Assembly: GCA_034401795.1 (NCBI GenBank)
Contig: CM067372.1
Coordinates: forward strand, 19,817,722-19,881,721
Direction of reading: 5' to 3'
DNA from: Chaetoderma sp. LZ-2023a
Taxonomy: Eukaryota > Mollusca > Caudofoveata > Chaetodermatida > Chaetodermatidae
DNA length: 64,000 nt
Shown: positions 41,275-51,284 of the stretch, one piece after another
Layout of the letters: each line of letters starts with the position of its first letter
Numbering within the stretch: position 1 is the first letter of the stretch
Made by a program: the position numbers and the translations under genes
Notes under the pieces: generated by a model
Seen by the model: the letters and a program-made list of their open reading frames with translations, nothing else
The model's database searches: none
What the model was told of the DNA's origin: nothing

Positions 41275-41892
41275 CTATTTGGCACAATAGAGATCTTTGA
41301 TGCGGCCCAGCCACAGCATTTCGGTTTTTAACTCCTCCATGTCCACCCGCCCGCTGGAGCCTTTGAGGTATTGCTGGCACACTTTGAGTTTCTCTGTGCA
41401 GTACAGGGTTTGGAGCTTCAATATGTGGTGGTACTCTTCATCACTGACCTGCCATTCCTCGAGAGCTTTGCTGACAGACTCGTCGATAGCCAGTAGGCTG
41501 CTCTGCGCTAGTGTTACATACTTAGCATGTTTCTCCAGCTTCCTGGTGATCTGACGCTGTCCAACTGCCAAGCCCGTGACCAGGACAGTAGTGGCAAGGG
41601 TCATGCCACCCAATGGGATAGCAACGATAGCACCCACCCCTGTAACGAGGGTGCCAACGGCAGCCACACCAGCACTGGCTCCAATCACACCCGCAGCTGC
41701 GGTCGTGCATGCTAGACTGTTGTAGGATGTTTTATATTGCCTGCATCTTCTGCTGTACTTTTCTGCCTCATGAACAAGATTCTACCTGATGGTGTCAATC
41801 TGCTGGAGTCGCCAGCCATGTACTGTACCACCTTCCTCAGGTGCTAATGCAGGATATAGTTCAGGATACTTTCGCCACTCCGATTTAGCCAT
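41275..41892 (-). pseudogene. Polinton conserved small membrane protein, one stop
   Basis: 205 residues from ATG at 41892, broken only by TAG at 41782-41784 (codon 37). Order: WRLQQIDTIR then EAEKYSRRCRQYK basic helix, two hydrophobic Gly/Ala-rich segments (AAGVIGASAGVAAVGTLVTG, GAIVAIPLGGMTLATTVLV), and a helical tail ending with AQSSLLAIDESVSKALEEW, SDEEYHHILKLQ and LYCTEKL. I recognise this tail pattern (KALxxxxISDEE) as conserved in uncharacterised Polinton-associated proteins. Probably a two-pass membrane or membrane-lytic protein; function inferred only. Its ATG shares the CCATGG with the divergent 41891 start. Confidence 0.65.
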
Positions 41893-42624
41893 GGTATACC
41901 TAGTTCTTAACTTCGTGCTAGCATTGCATCACCTAGAAAAGGTTGAGGATGTTAACACTTTGGACGCTGATCTCAGCTTTCATGTTTTAAAGCCAACTGT
42001 GAAGCATGCCCCACCGATGTCACATGTTGGTGTGGTGTTGATACTGGCGAAACAGCTGCAGTCTTCGAAAAGAATGCGGTGTGGTATCGCGCTGGACCTG
42101 ATGGTAGGTGGTGAGCATGGGTGCCACTCTATAGACCTTCAGCGGTCATTGACCTGGAGGTCACCCCACACTCCACCATTGTGAAGAAGGATGGCACGGT
42201 CCGGAAGCGTTATAACAGGGGGACATCTTTCCTGACCTATATAGGAGATGGTACAACCCTAGTTGCAGCGGGTAATAGGATTGGGGTCACTGAAGGAAAG
42301 CTCCTGCTGCATCGCCCCTTTGATGGACCAGAGGAAGCCATCAATATTCAGGATGGTGTCCTGCGGATAGAGGGTGTGTCGCACTCCTCGAAGGCGAAGG
42401 GCTCAGTGAAGTTGCTCGAGCGTGTCAGGCTCATAAATCCGCAAGCAACCCATATTGTGCTAGAGCTGCGGCTTCTAGCTGGTGGCAAAGTGAAGCAACT
42501 AAAACCTGCCCCAGATGGGATGAAGATCAGCATCGAGGATGGCACAGGTCTCGATATGACACAGATATTTCTCGAGGGGTTCACCTTGTTCGGTTTAACC
42601 CTCCATATAGAGCCAACATGCTAG
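41891..42624 (+). pseudogene. Polinton gene of unknown function
   Basis: Main frame 42121-42624 (167 codons) extends upstream in frame through TGA at 42112-42114 to a Cys-rich stretch (CEACPTDVTCWCGVDTGETA) near 41995-42055. A shift near 41990 would join it to the ATG at 41891. The body is beta-rich: VIDLEVTPHSTIVKKDGTV, LVAAGNRIGVTEGKLLLHRP, THIVLELRLLAGGKVKQ. It ends by overlapping the next ORF in ATGCTAG. Could be a virion surface or fibre-like protein; no motif proves this. Confidence 0.5.
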
Positions 42625-42782
42625 CACCACTATTACTTGTATCTGTTCTCGTTGTCACGGTACTGAGTGCGGATGTCAGGATGACTGAGACAGCCTTGAT
42701 ATTAGATGCCAAGTGGGCCCACTTCCGAGACGAGCACCAGTACAATCCCTTCCGTGATCATCTGAGCAAAAAATATCTATGA
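42618..42782 (+). CDS. Short ORF with signal-like hydrophobic N-terminus
   Basis: 54 residues: MLAPLLLVSVLVVTVLSADV, a signal-peptide or anchor-like start, then a polar tail with AKWAHFRDEHQYNPFRDHL. Starts inside the stop of the preceding gene (shared ATGCTAG, 7-bp overlap), a compact viral-style junction. No family recognised. Confidence 0.45.
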   Translation: MLAPLLLVSVLVVTVLSADVRMTETALILDAKWAHFRDEHQYNPFRDHLSKKYL

Positions 42783-43335
42783 CCGATTTCACCCACATGA
42801 GCAAAGTGAGTCTACCTGCCACTTCTATGGTGTAGAAAGGGTAGGGGAGGGTTGTCTGCAGCCGCAGTTCCCGCTACAACACCAGATTCTGCGTCACATG
42901 TGAGCATGCGAGAGTCTGTGGAGGTGCAGATGGTAGGCACTTTAGCGTTCTGCCAAGTGAGCATTGCCAAGGCAGCTGGAAGGGCCTGTGGATAATCCCC
43001 CCATGCTGATGTGGCACTGGGCATGACTATGTGTTTGTTAGATTGGTGTGTATGGAGACATGAGGCATGGCATGTATTTGTGAACCAGCATTATGTCTAT
43101 AAACAATGACAGAAATAGGAGCAGCGGGAACCACATAAAACTCCCTGCAGAGAAGAGAGAGAAAGAGAGGCCGGTGATAATGCGGGGGTTCTCCCGGAAG
43201 GGTGGGGTCCGGGAGTTTTATAGTTGTTGTTTTTTGCTGCAACATTATCACGCCTCTGTATGTAATGTGTGGTTGATCACAGGTGATCGGTATACCACTA
43301 AATGACGAGCTGGTGCAGCATTATCAGAAGCTAAG
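42783..43335. other. Non-coding Polinton flank, nothing recognised
   Basis: Short frames on both strands without recognisable motifs or coherent composition. Confidence 0.4.
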
Positions 43336-43363
43336 TAGTTATATATTAGGAGTTCTAGAACAG
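43336..43363 (+). repeat. 28-bp inverted repeat, left copy
   Basis: Starts TAGTTATATATTAGGAG and is the exact reverse complement of 44769-44796. An AGT... terminus would suit a Polinton end, whose terminal repeats begin with AG. Confidence 0.7.
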
Positions 43364-43729
43364 GCCACCACCATGTGATTCCCTATTAGAGAAACGCAAC
43401 TGTATAGGTAATCAATTTTCAATCATGGGTTATCCTGAAGAGTTATGAAGTTACATTTGTGTAGGCTGTGCAGCATGGCGGGAAAAAGTGGCAAGATCAT
43501 GACCTGGGCGATTATGCAAATAAATCGCTTGAGTTCTGGAGAGATTCTCCTGACCTATCATTCGCAATAGTAGTAGACGAGTTACTCGCCCGAAAAAAAC
43601 CCCAGGTGTCGAGTTAGGGGTTAGACGCTATCCACTGACAGCAATGGCAATGGCAGACCTAAGACAGTATTTAGATCATCTGCTTAGGCTGTCCAGCCAT
43701 ATCTGCAGTATCTATTTTTTAGAGAGGAA

Positions 43730-44533
43730 TTAATAAAACTCAGCTATGTCGTACGCTTTTCTTTTAGGAAGATATTCAATGATGTCTACCAGAATTTTCA
43801 TTGGTAAACTGATTCCCATACTTGAAAGTATAACTGCGGAACCATCAATAATCCCAGAGTGTATCGACATGGATGTGCAGACTAGATGTATATTCTCATC
43901 AGTCACAGATATCTGCTCGTTATTGTTGGATTTATCATAGTATTTACCTATAGGCTCTCCAGCTTCATCGAATTTATGATGTACGCGGACCATAGGGTTA
44001 CCTAGCAACGCCCCACTGTTCACGAGTGCTTCATCTGAGATTCGATCCAGAATCATGTTGACTACTCTCAAGTTAGGTGTTGTAATTGGTGTGTTGATGT
44101 TTCCGATACATTTTTCATGGATCATCCGATGGACCTCATCGGAGAAGGCTTTGTTTATATAGTTAAACAATGTGTATAGATTGCTGGTTTTCTCATCAGG
44201 CTTAGCAACCCCTTCACACTCTAAGGTTGGATATTTCTGAACTTGAAGTTGAGGAGAGGAATTCCGACCATGGGATTCTCCTGACCGGCCCGGCTGGCCG
44301 AGGCGGCCTACATGCTTCTCTCCCTTAAAACGCTAATGTAATGGATAACAATGTCCATCTATCACGATAAAGACACTTGCGTATTTAACGCTATGTTTCC
44401 CTGCTCGAATATGGGCCCAGTCGATTTGTAAAACATTACTTAATGGAACACCTGATTGTTCAGCTTTTTGAAAAGCGGAAATAATATCTTCAACGCAGAG
44501 GATAGACATTTTCAATTTTATAATATCTTGCAA
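43730..44533 (-). pseudogene. Unrecognised minus-strand gene between the 28-bp inverted repeats
   Basis: One frame: 44333-44533 (66 codons, starting MQDIIKLKMSILCVEDII), a stop at 44333-44335, then an open continuation to 43730. The continuation includes ECEGVAKPDEKTSNLYTLFN and 146 further codons with NAISDE-like helices, MILDRISDEALVNSGALLG and DENIHLVCTSMSIHSG. A Gly/Arg-rich stretch near 44300 follows the stop. No motif identifies it. It may be a gene cargo of a separate small element bounded by the 28-bp repeats. Confidence 0.45.
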
Positions 44534-44595
44534 GATATACTTAGGAAGTCATTTCTCTAATATGGAATTATAAATGCTCATGTGCCCACCTGGGT

Positions 44596-44750
44596 CGCCT
44601 CTGTTCTGACCTGTTTTACTTGGTGGTAGCCGCGGATCGTGGATTGGCAGCTGGAAGCGAGTAAAAACAGTTGGTCGCCTACATTATATCGCCTCTGTTC
44701 TGACCTGTTTTACTTGGTGGTAGCCGCGGATTGTGGATTGGCAGCTGGCC
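44596..44750. repeat. Tandem duplication, about 94-bp period
   Basis: CGCCTCTGTTCTGACCTG followed by GGTGGTAGCCGCGGAT and GTGGATTGGCAGCTGG occurs at 44596-44656 and 44690-44750. A shortened third piece runs to 44770, next to the terminal inverted repeat. Confidence 0.85.
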
Positions 44751-44768
44751 TGTTTTACTCGGTGGCAG

Positions 44769-44796
44769 CTGTTCTAGAACTCCTAATATATAACTA
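44769..44796 (-). repeat. 28-bp inverted repeat, right copy; probable Polinton end
   Basis: Reverse complement of 43336-43363. The sequence to its right is an interspersed repeat entered mid-body, so this is a plausible element boundary. Confidence 0.65.
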
Positions 44797-44799
44797 CCT

Positions 44800-45366
44800 A
44801 CGAAATATAATTAAAATCGACCCAGAAGTTCTCGAGAAGACATTTTAAAATGTCCATTGCTTTAGTATGGGAGCTCTTGGCGGAAAATGCTGCTGTTCAT
44901 CAGAGTTTCGAAAATGGCAAATTTGAGATCAGAATACCAAAAGACATACATAAAACCAATTTCAGCCTCAAGATCGATCAAATAAAAAAATTCAATATGG
45001 CTGCCAAACACGCTACATATTGAGTGGCCCACCGTGGCCATGTTTTTTTACGGATCAACTTCCCTTGAAAAAACTTTAATGGCCCTTAGTTCCTAATAAT
45101 CTCTCGCAAATTTCAGCCTGATCCCTTCAGCGGTTCTGGAGAAGTCGTCTTCGTGAGAACTAGGTCAACCAAGATGGCTGCTGAACCATATGGTCAATCA
45201 AGTCCTCGTGAACAAACTTGGCTTACCTCTTGCCCTAGACGATATTTCATAAGTTTTGAATCGATTCCCCAAGCGGTTTCGGAGATTTAAAAAAACATTT
45301 CTAAAAATCGGCCAAAATCCAAGATGGCTGCTGGCCAAATTGGCCGATCGGCTTCATTTGAACACA
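44800..45366 (+). repeat. TIR-type interspersed element, internal fragment
   Basis: Begins mid-family with AAATATAATTAAAATCGACC and contains CCCTTGAAAAAACTTTAATGG and AAGATGGCTGC. Both ends are missing; the left one is cut by the Polinton. Confidence 0.8.
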
Positions 45367-45401
45367 CTCTCTATATATTATTCAGCAGCATCATTGCTTA
45401 C

Positions 45402-45521
45402 CTTCCTTGGGTACTTATATGGTGCTGTTGTTCTCTTCACAAAGTTTTGAAGTTCTTTTATCAAGGTGGCTTGATCATGATTTTTGTAACCATCATGTAG
45501 AATGACAAAAGCCTTTACAAC
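45402..45521 (-). CDS. ACSM-type acyl-CoA synthetase, penultimate-type exon
   Basis: 120 bp, phase 0, bounded by TTTCAG acceptor and GTAAGC donor. Encodes 40 residues: [20 protein letters not shown], then [17 protein letters not shown]. This is the C-terminal domain of medium-chain acyl-CoA synthetases, including the conserved APYKYPRK just before the last intron. The reaction activates fatty acids with ATP and CoA, usually in the mitochondrial matrix. The following exon, expected to carry the catalytic lysine of the ANL superfamily, was not found to the left of this position. Confidence 0.9.
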
Positions 45522-45522
45522 C

Positions 45523-45836
45523 TGAAATCAGAAATGGTCCATGAATCTATTTTTTTCAACAAATAACATAGACAGGTTGATAATTGTTAATCTGATGGTC
45601 CAGCAAACAGGACCAATCAGCGAATGCAGAACCTCACCCTCCCGCTTTTGTCATCTTGTAACAAAAGCCATCAGAAGACTGCATATCCCCCTGGATCCAA
45701 ACATTTCAGATAAACATACATCAAGAGTGGGCATACATGCAACGTTAATTGTAAAGGACAATATTTTAGAAAAACTAATCAATGAAAAATGCAACTCCTA
45801 AGACCTAAATTCCTTTGTCACTAAGTGTAATGCAGT
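45523..45836. other. Intron sequence, nothing recognised
   Basis: Short frames only. Confidence 0.5.
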
Positions 45837-47440
45837 TCATGTATCGGCTTTAAGACATTTAAAGGGTGATAACTCTGTAATGAATAATTTTTTGACCGCA
45901 AAAAAAGCACATGCCCAGCTGCACATGATACTGATAATGTCGACAAAATTTAAAGTTAATCCATTGAGACCTCTACGAGTTCGTTGACAAGAAATGAATG
46001 TCAGAGATGGATGGACTGACAGATAGACACACATACATTTTGGACAGACAGATGGATGTACAGGTATACGTACAGCACATGCACACCTTCACGTGGTAAT
46101 GATAACAATTACTAAGTTTCAAAACAATCGGAGCTAAACTGTAGGAGCTGCGTTGACAATAAATGATTGGCAATGCAGTTTATGTATCAGCTTTAAGATA
46201 TTTAAAGGGGGATAACTCTGTAATGAACAATTTTTGGCTGTGAAAAAAGCACATGCACATCTGCACATGATACTGATAATGTGGAAGAAATTTAAAGTTA
46301 ATCAATTGAACCCTCTAGGAGTTGTGTTAACAAGAAATGATTGTCAGAGATGGATGGACTGACAGATGGACATACATACATTTTTGACAGACGGATGGAC
46401 GTACAGGATAGCACATGCACACCTTCACATGGTAATGATAACATTTACTAAGTTTCAAAAGAATCAGAGCTAAACTGTAGGAGTTGCGTTGACAAGAAAT
46501 GATTGGCAATGCAGTTTATGTATTGACTTTAAGATATTTAAAGGGGGGGATAACTCTGTAATGAAAAATTTTTTGGCCGCGAAAAAAGCACATGCCCATC
46601 TGGACATGATACTGATAATGTGAACGAAATTTAGTTAATCCATTGCGATCTCTAGGAGTTCGTTGACAAGAAATGAATGTCAGAGATGGATGGACTGACA
46701 GATAGACACACATACATTTTGGACAGACAGATGGATGTACAGGTATACGTACAGCACATGCACACCTTCACGTGGTAATGATAACAATTACTAAGTTTCA
46801 AAACAATCGGAGCTAAACTGTAGGAGCTGCGTTGACAATAAATGATTGGCAATGCAGTTTATGTATCAGCTTTAAGATATTTAAAGGGGGATAACTCTGT
46901 AATGAACAATTTTTGGCTGTGAAAAAAGCACATGCACATCTGCACATGATACTGATAATGTGGAAGAAATTTAAAGTTAATCAATTGAACCCTCTAGGAG
47001 TTGTGTTAACAAGAAATGATTGTCAGAGATGGATGGACTGACAGATGGACATACATACATTTTTGACAGACGGATGGACGTACAGGATAGCACATGCACA
47101 CCTTCACATGGTAATGATAACATTTACTAAGTTTCAAAAGAATCAGAGCTAAACTGTAGGAGTTGCGTTGACAAGAAATGATTGGCAATGCAGTTTATGT
47201 ATCGACTTTAAGATATTTAAAGGGGGGGATAACTCTGTAATGAAAAATTTTTTGGCCGCGAAAAAAGCACATGCCCATCTGGACATGATACTGATAATGT
47301 GAACGAAATTTAGTTAATCCATTGCGATCTCTAGGAGTTGCGTTGACAAGACGGGGACAGAAGGACGGATGGACAGACAGATGGGCGGACGGACAAGCTG
47401 ATCGCTATATTCCCCCCCCCCCACCGTCTTCCAGACGGGG
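45837..47440. repeat. Tandem higher-order repeat, about 340-bp units in a 679-bp pair
   Basis: Units share AAAGGGGGATAACTCTGTAA, AAAAAAGCACATGC and TGACAGATRGACA. Alternate units A and B differ; A at 45973-46173 recurs at 46652-46852 and B at 46327-46509 at 47006-47188, both offset 679 bp. The last unit ends in GACGGATGGACAGACAG, a C10 run and CGTCTTCCAGACGGGGCG, like a terminal hairpin of a molluscan repeat. It lies in an ACSM intron. Confidence 0.85.
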
Positions 47441-47960
47441 CGATAAAAAGGTTTTTGATTTTCTAGATTTTCTAGATTTCATTTGTATTTTCCAGATTTT
47501 TTTGGATTTTAAAGTTAAGTTGTAGAATCTTAGTATATGCTTTTCCTGTGTTAAGATTTGAGCCAAATCAGACCAGTAGTTCCATAGATATCCACAGATC
47601 CTGAATTTGATCCGACCCAGACCCGGGTTCATTTATCCGGATCACATCCAAAGTCTGGAAATACTCTTGGAGGTCAAGTTACTTTGTTGGGATAAAATTT
47701 GAGCAAAATCGCATCAGTAGTTTTTGAGATACCGCCCCCGGAGAGACGGACAGACACACAGACAGACCTGATGACACTACCCTCTTTAAGATACAGCCCC
47801 TGGAAAGACAGACAGACCTGACCACCCCCGGAGAGACAGACACACACACACAGACCTGACCGCCATAGGCAGCAATAGCACCCAGTGAAATTAGTTTTAA
47901 AATATTTAACATGTTACCTACTAGTTTTCTGGAAATTGATAGTCAGAGACTTCAGGGAGC
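47441..47960. repeat. Low-complexity and GACAGAC-rich intron repeats
   Basis: TTTTCTAGATTTTCTAGATT-like stretch, then three GGAGAGACRGACAGAC-type blocks (47738-47855). 47865-47915 is a half copy of palindromic family P1. Confidence 0.55.
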
Positions 47961-48294
47961 CCATCAATCCCAACATGAGCGAGGTGTGGGTGCCGCTTAG
48001 CTAGAAATGTGGGCCATGGCTAAAACTGGAAAGGTCCATTTGCAGGCTAAGAGATTACATTTGTAAAATTTCAAAAACAGTCTTGTCTTGGTGTGTAAAT
48101 GTACGTTCCTCAAGACACTGCAGAGGCGGGTTTTGGCTTGACCATTAAAGGGTTATATGACGAGAATAAAGGTAAAGGTTTCTTGATTGTTTCACAGAAC
48201 AATTTCCCTCACCCTTCGTTCCCCGCTCCCCCACCCCACACACACCCTTCCTCTTACTCCCGCTCTCAGTATACAATATATACAGCATACACAC

Positions 48295-48394
48295 CTCTCC
48301 TCTCACTTCATCTGGACTACTGACACACGCCGATTCCATGACGGACGGGTGTTCTATTAATGCGCTTTCTACCTCAAATGGTCCAATACGGTAG
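48295..48394 (-). CDS. ACSM-type acyl-CoA synthetase exon with hinge motif
   Basis: 100 bp between a CTTTTAG acceptor and GTGTGT donor. It completes the split Gly codon from the exon at 50373-50500 and reads YRIGPFEVESALIEHPSVME, then CVSSPDEVRGE. YRIGPFEVE is the hinge region (ANL motif A8) where the C-terminal domain rotates between adenylation and thioester formation. Joins in frame to VVKAF of the next exon. The intron ahead of it (48395-50372) contains P1 and P2 palindromes. Confidence 0.92.
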
Positions 48395-48654
48395 CTAAAA
48401 GTTGAAACATAATTCAAATTAACCCTTTCAGGCACAAAATCCTAGTCCAATACAGTCACATAGTAAAGATGTTGATTATTTTGAAAACCATTTGATATGA
48501 AAACGCAACAATCAAATTAATTTTACAGTATTCAACAAGGTATTACTTATACCATAAACAATTTATCATGAATTATATACGGCAGTGTTGAAAGTGTGAG
48601 ATTAAACCTTCACCGATTCAGTCCCCATATCTCATTTTCAAAGCTACCATACAG

Positions 48655-48760
48655 GAAAACTGTTGAATATTTTGAAATTTAACTGAAAGCCGTTTGATGC
48701 CTAAGGCAGCAACGGCTTTGTTAATGTAATTAAAAAAATATCCAACAGAACAAGTTTTAT
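48655..48760. repeat. Palindromic element, family P1
   Basis: Arms CTGTTGAATATTTTGAAATT and AAAAAAATATCCAACAG, inner AAAGCCGTTTGATGCC and AAGGCAGCAACGGCTTT. Another diverged copy lies at 48475-48545. It sits about 100 bp before the P2 hairpin, the same layout as at 58495. Confidence 0.7.
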
Positions 48761-48859
48761 ATCACAGGCAATATACCATTTCAAGAATTTGTTGGTCAAC
48801 GGGTTAACTGTTTAACTCATATCAGCCACAAACAGCTTCTGCAGTGGTCTTGAGAAAAG

Positions 48860-48985
48860 TCCATTTGCAGACCATTTTTTAATTTTTACCACTGGAATGA
48901 CTGGCTTGATAACCGAGCCAGCTATTCCAGTGGTAAATTTTCAAAAATAGTCTTCTCTTGGTCTGCAAATGGACATTTTCTGAGA
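48860..48985. repeat. Palindromic element, family P2
   Basis: Long hairpin: outer arms GTCCATTTGCAGACCA and TGGTCTGCAAATGGAC; inner arms TACCACTGGAATGACTGGCT and AGCCAGCTATTCCAGTGGTA. Only a few bases unpaired at the centre. Confidence 0.8.
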
Positions 48986-49046
48986 AAATTTAAATTTTCT
49001 TAAACAAATGGACGACGGACTACAGACAGTAGCCATGCATCGCCAT

Positions 49047-49342
49047 GCGCATCAGTGACCTTGACCTTCTGATCCAACATCATTGTTTGATGCTGAGTAA
49101 TTATAAGGCATGATCCAAGTTTGGGTCCAGTATGATTAGCAAAACATGAGATATAAACAGAAAAGATGAGCTAAACAGAAAATGTTAGTTGAAAAAACTG
49201 GGTGTTTACTAAGGTCATAGTGACCTTGACCTTTTTCTCCCAACTTCATTGTGTGATGCCGTGTCATAATAAGGAAGCATGTGCCCAAGTTTTCGTCCAG
49301 TATAATTACACAAACATGAGATATAAACAGAAAAGTTGAGCG
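49047..49342. repeat. Two diverged direct repeats of about 130 bp
   Basis: Both units carry AGTGACCTTGACCTT and ACATGAGATATAAACAGAAAAG. Intronic. 49400-50370 holds nothing further that I recognise. Confidence 0.65.
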
Positions 49343-50372
49343 AAATGCAAATTGGATGATGACACTCTCCCTGCCACTACCGCTGCCAGACGGCATGCAG
49401 GGTATCACAATAGCTCATTTTACTTCGTAAAGTTGAGCTAAAAACTGTACCTAAATATTACTATACATTTTATTTCAGGGACATATTTACTATTTTTTGT
49501 AAATATGTACATGTCCCCTAAACATCTATATAGTGCTCACCCATAAAACAATGGAAAACAAATTCAGATTAAGGCTGATTTTCCAATGTGTTCATAACAC
49601 AGCATCCGTCATGAGTCAAAATCATATTATACTATTACACAGATATATGCATCATGTGTCCATAATGCGTCATCCGCCATCTGTTGATGGACTGATCAAC
49701 CCAAAGGCAATTTACATTGTGGACACTATACGGACTGGGTTACCCCAAAATATTTGATGTTGATGGAGGTATTTTCCCAAACCTTCGACGACAGTATGAT
49801 ATGACGGATTTACGTGCAGCATCAAAACATAATTTAAGAAAAGAACTATCCACTGAGAAATATGCCGATGAAGTGTTTTTCAAACTGCATGTTATACGCT
49901 ATAAAACTAATATTTCCCGGAAAATCACCAAACCTGCTTTGTGGGGGTATATATTATATTGATACGTGTTTCAATTAAACTACTTAAATATGTGTATAGC
50001 TATCATGACTTAGCATGCTAATGGAAGTCTATATACTATACTTTGATGTGAATTGACACCTTTAATGCAAGATATCGCTTCTCTGAGAGACCAGTAATCA
50101 ACATATTAATTGCAACAGTGTAATTTCAGAACAAACTATAAAGATAAATAAAAGATAATCAATTCATAAAATATTTCTGATTGAAGGATACAAAATATAC
50201 AATGTGTAGGCCTGCTCACAATAGGTGCAGACAAATTATAACGCTTTACTGCCACAAGCACATACTTGAATGTGTAAATGAACCAGCTATTATTAGTATT
50301 ACGCATTACGCAGGGTACACACATGACGGATAGCGGATAAAGCAATATTCCCACATACAAACTCAGCCTTAC

Positions 50373-50500
50373 CCTGCAGAGATGATGATGTCATCAGAGC
50401 GACCGACAAACCAGACATAGTTATCATCGTCCATCATACCCCGGTCACCGGTCAGATAAAAGTCACCAATAAAACGCTGCAAAGTCCGTTTGGGTTCATC
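50373..50500 (-). CDS. ACSM-type acyl-CoA synthetase exon with TGDRG motif
   Basis: 128 bp between an ACATAG acceptor and a GTAAGG donor. Encodes DEPKRTLQRFIGDFYLTGDR, GMMDDDNYVWFVGRSDD and IIISAG plus two bases of a Gly codon finished in the next exon. YLTGDRG is ANL motif A7, whose Asp contacts the ATP ribose. The exon order and phase match vertebrate ACSM proteins. Confidence 0.93.
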
Positions 50501-50664
50501 CTATGTCAAACACAAATAACATCCCCAGAATGAACAACTATATAGAAATTACTTATAAAACACTGCAGTCGACTGTGGTTCATCCTATGGCAAGCACAAA
50601 CAAGAGCTCCACAAACGATGTATAATACTCTGCCATGATGGCAAACCAATGAATGAGAGCTATC

Positions 50665-51190
50665 AGAAAATATTTATTTCTTCCCCAGACCTAGTCCAAC
50701 CACGCTATGAAATTTCAAAGCGATTTGATAAACGGTTAAGGAGTTACCATCTGGAAACCAATTTTCATGATGGCAGCCACTGGCTGGTGGCCAACTTGGA
50801 GTTCGGATCATCGTCAATTCTGATAGGTTTCTTCCCCATAGTCCAACCATGCTCTGACGTTTCAAAGCGTTATCATTTGGAAACCAATTCTCAAGATGGC
50901 CACCGGTGGCTCGTGGCCATCTTGGATTTCGGATCATCTTCGTTTTCGATAGGTTTCTTCCCCAGCCCTACCCCAAACACCCTATGAAGTTTCAAAGTGA
51001 TTCGATAAACAGCAACAGAGTTATCATCCAGAAAGCCAATTTTCAAGATGCTGCCGGTGGCTGGGAGCCATTTTAGATTTCGGATCATCTTTGTTTTCGA
51101 TAGATTTCTTTCTCAGACCTAGTCATACCACCGTATGAAGTTTCAAAGCGATCCGACAAATGGTAATGGTGTTATCATCTGGAAACCTGA
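50665..51190. repeat. Four diverged tandem units of about 130-150 bp
   Basis: Each starts TTTCTTCCCCAGAC-like, has CTATGAARTTTCAAAGCGAT and GTTATCATCTGGAAACC, and ends near TTCGGATCATC. Followed by a short ACCCCGCCAATTTCTTTGG end. Confidence 0.75.
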
Positions 51191-51284
51191 AAATTACATA
51201 ATACCCCGCCAATTTCTTTGGTGGAGTATACTAACGACGACTAAATCAACACCTAATATAGATAAAGCAATGTACCCTCAACTC

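Larger units (their letters stand above)
25625..44797 (+). mobile_element. Polinton/Maverick DNA transposon, decayed, with nested DIRS insertion
   Basis: Identified by a protein-primed family B DNA polymerase with the Polinton DxxNLYxWAM palm motif, a packaging ATPase and a conserved small membrane protein, in a compact, densely packed gene set on both strands. The integrase and cysteine protease usual for Polintons were not found. The right edge is placed at the 28-bp inverted repeat ending at 44796, which abuts a TIR-type repeat; the left terminal repeat was not found. Nearly every gene is broken. Confidence 0.85.

Noticed and set aside
44265-44320. Vector- or adaptor-like string (CCATGG, then GGCCGAGGCGGCC and ACATG) near 44266-44313
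   Set aside because: It resembles an SfiI cDNA-cloning primer site, but no poly-T follows, one base differs, and the string lies within an open frame; chance is more likely than contamination.
48145-48435. 96-codon minus-strand frame as a separate gene
   Set aside because: Only 48295-48394 is real coding sequence, an ACSM exon with clear splice sites; the rest reads into introns.
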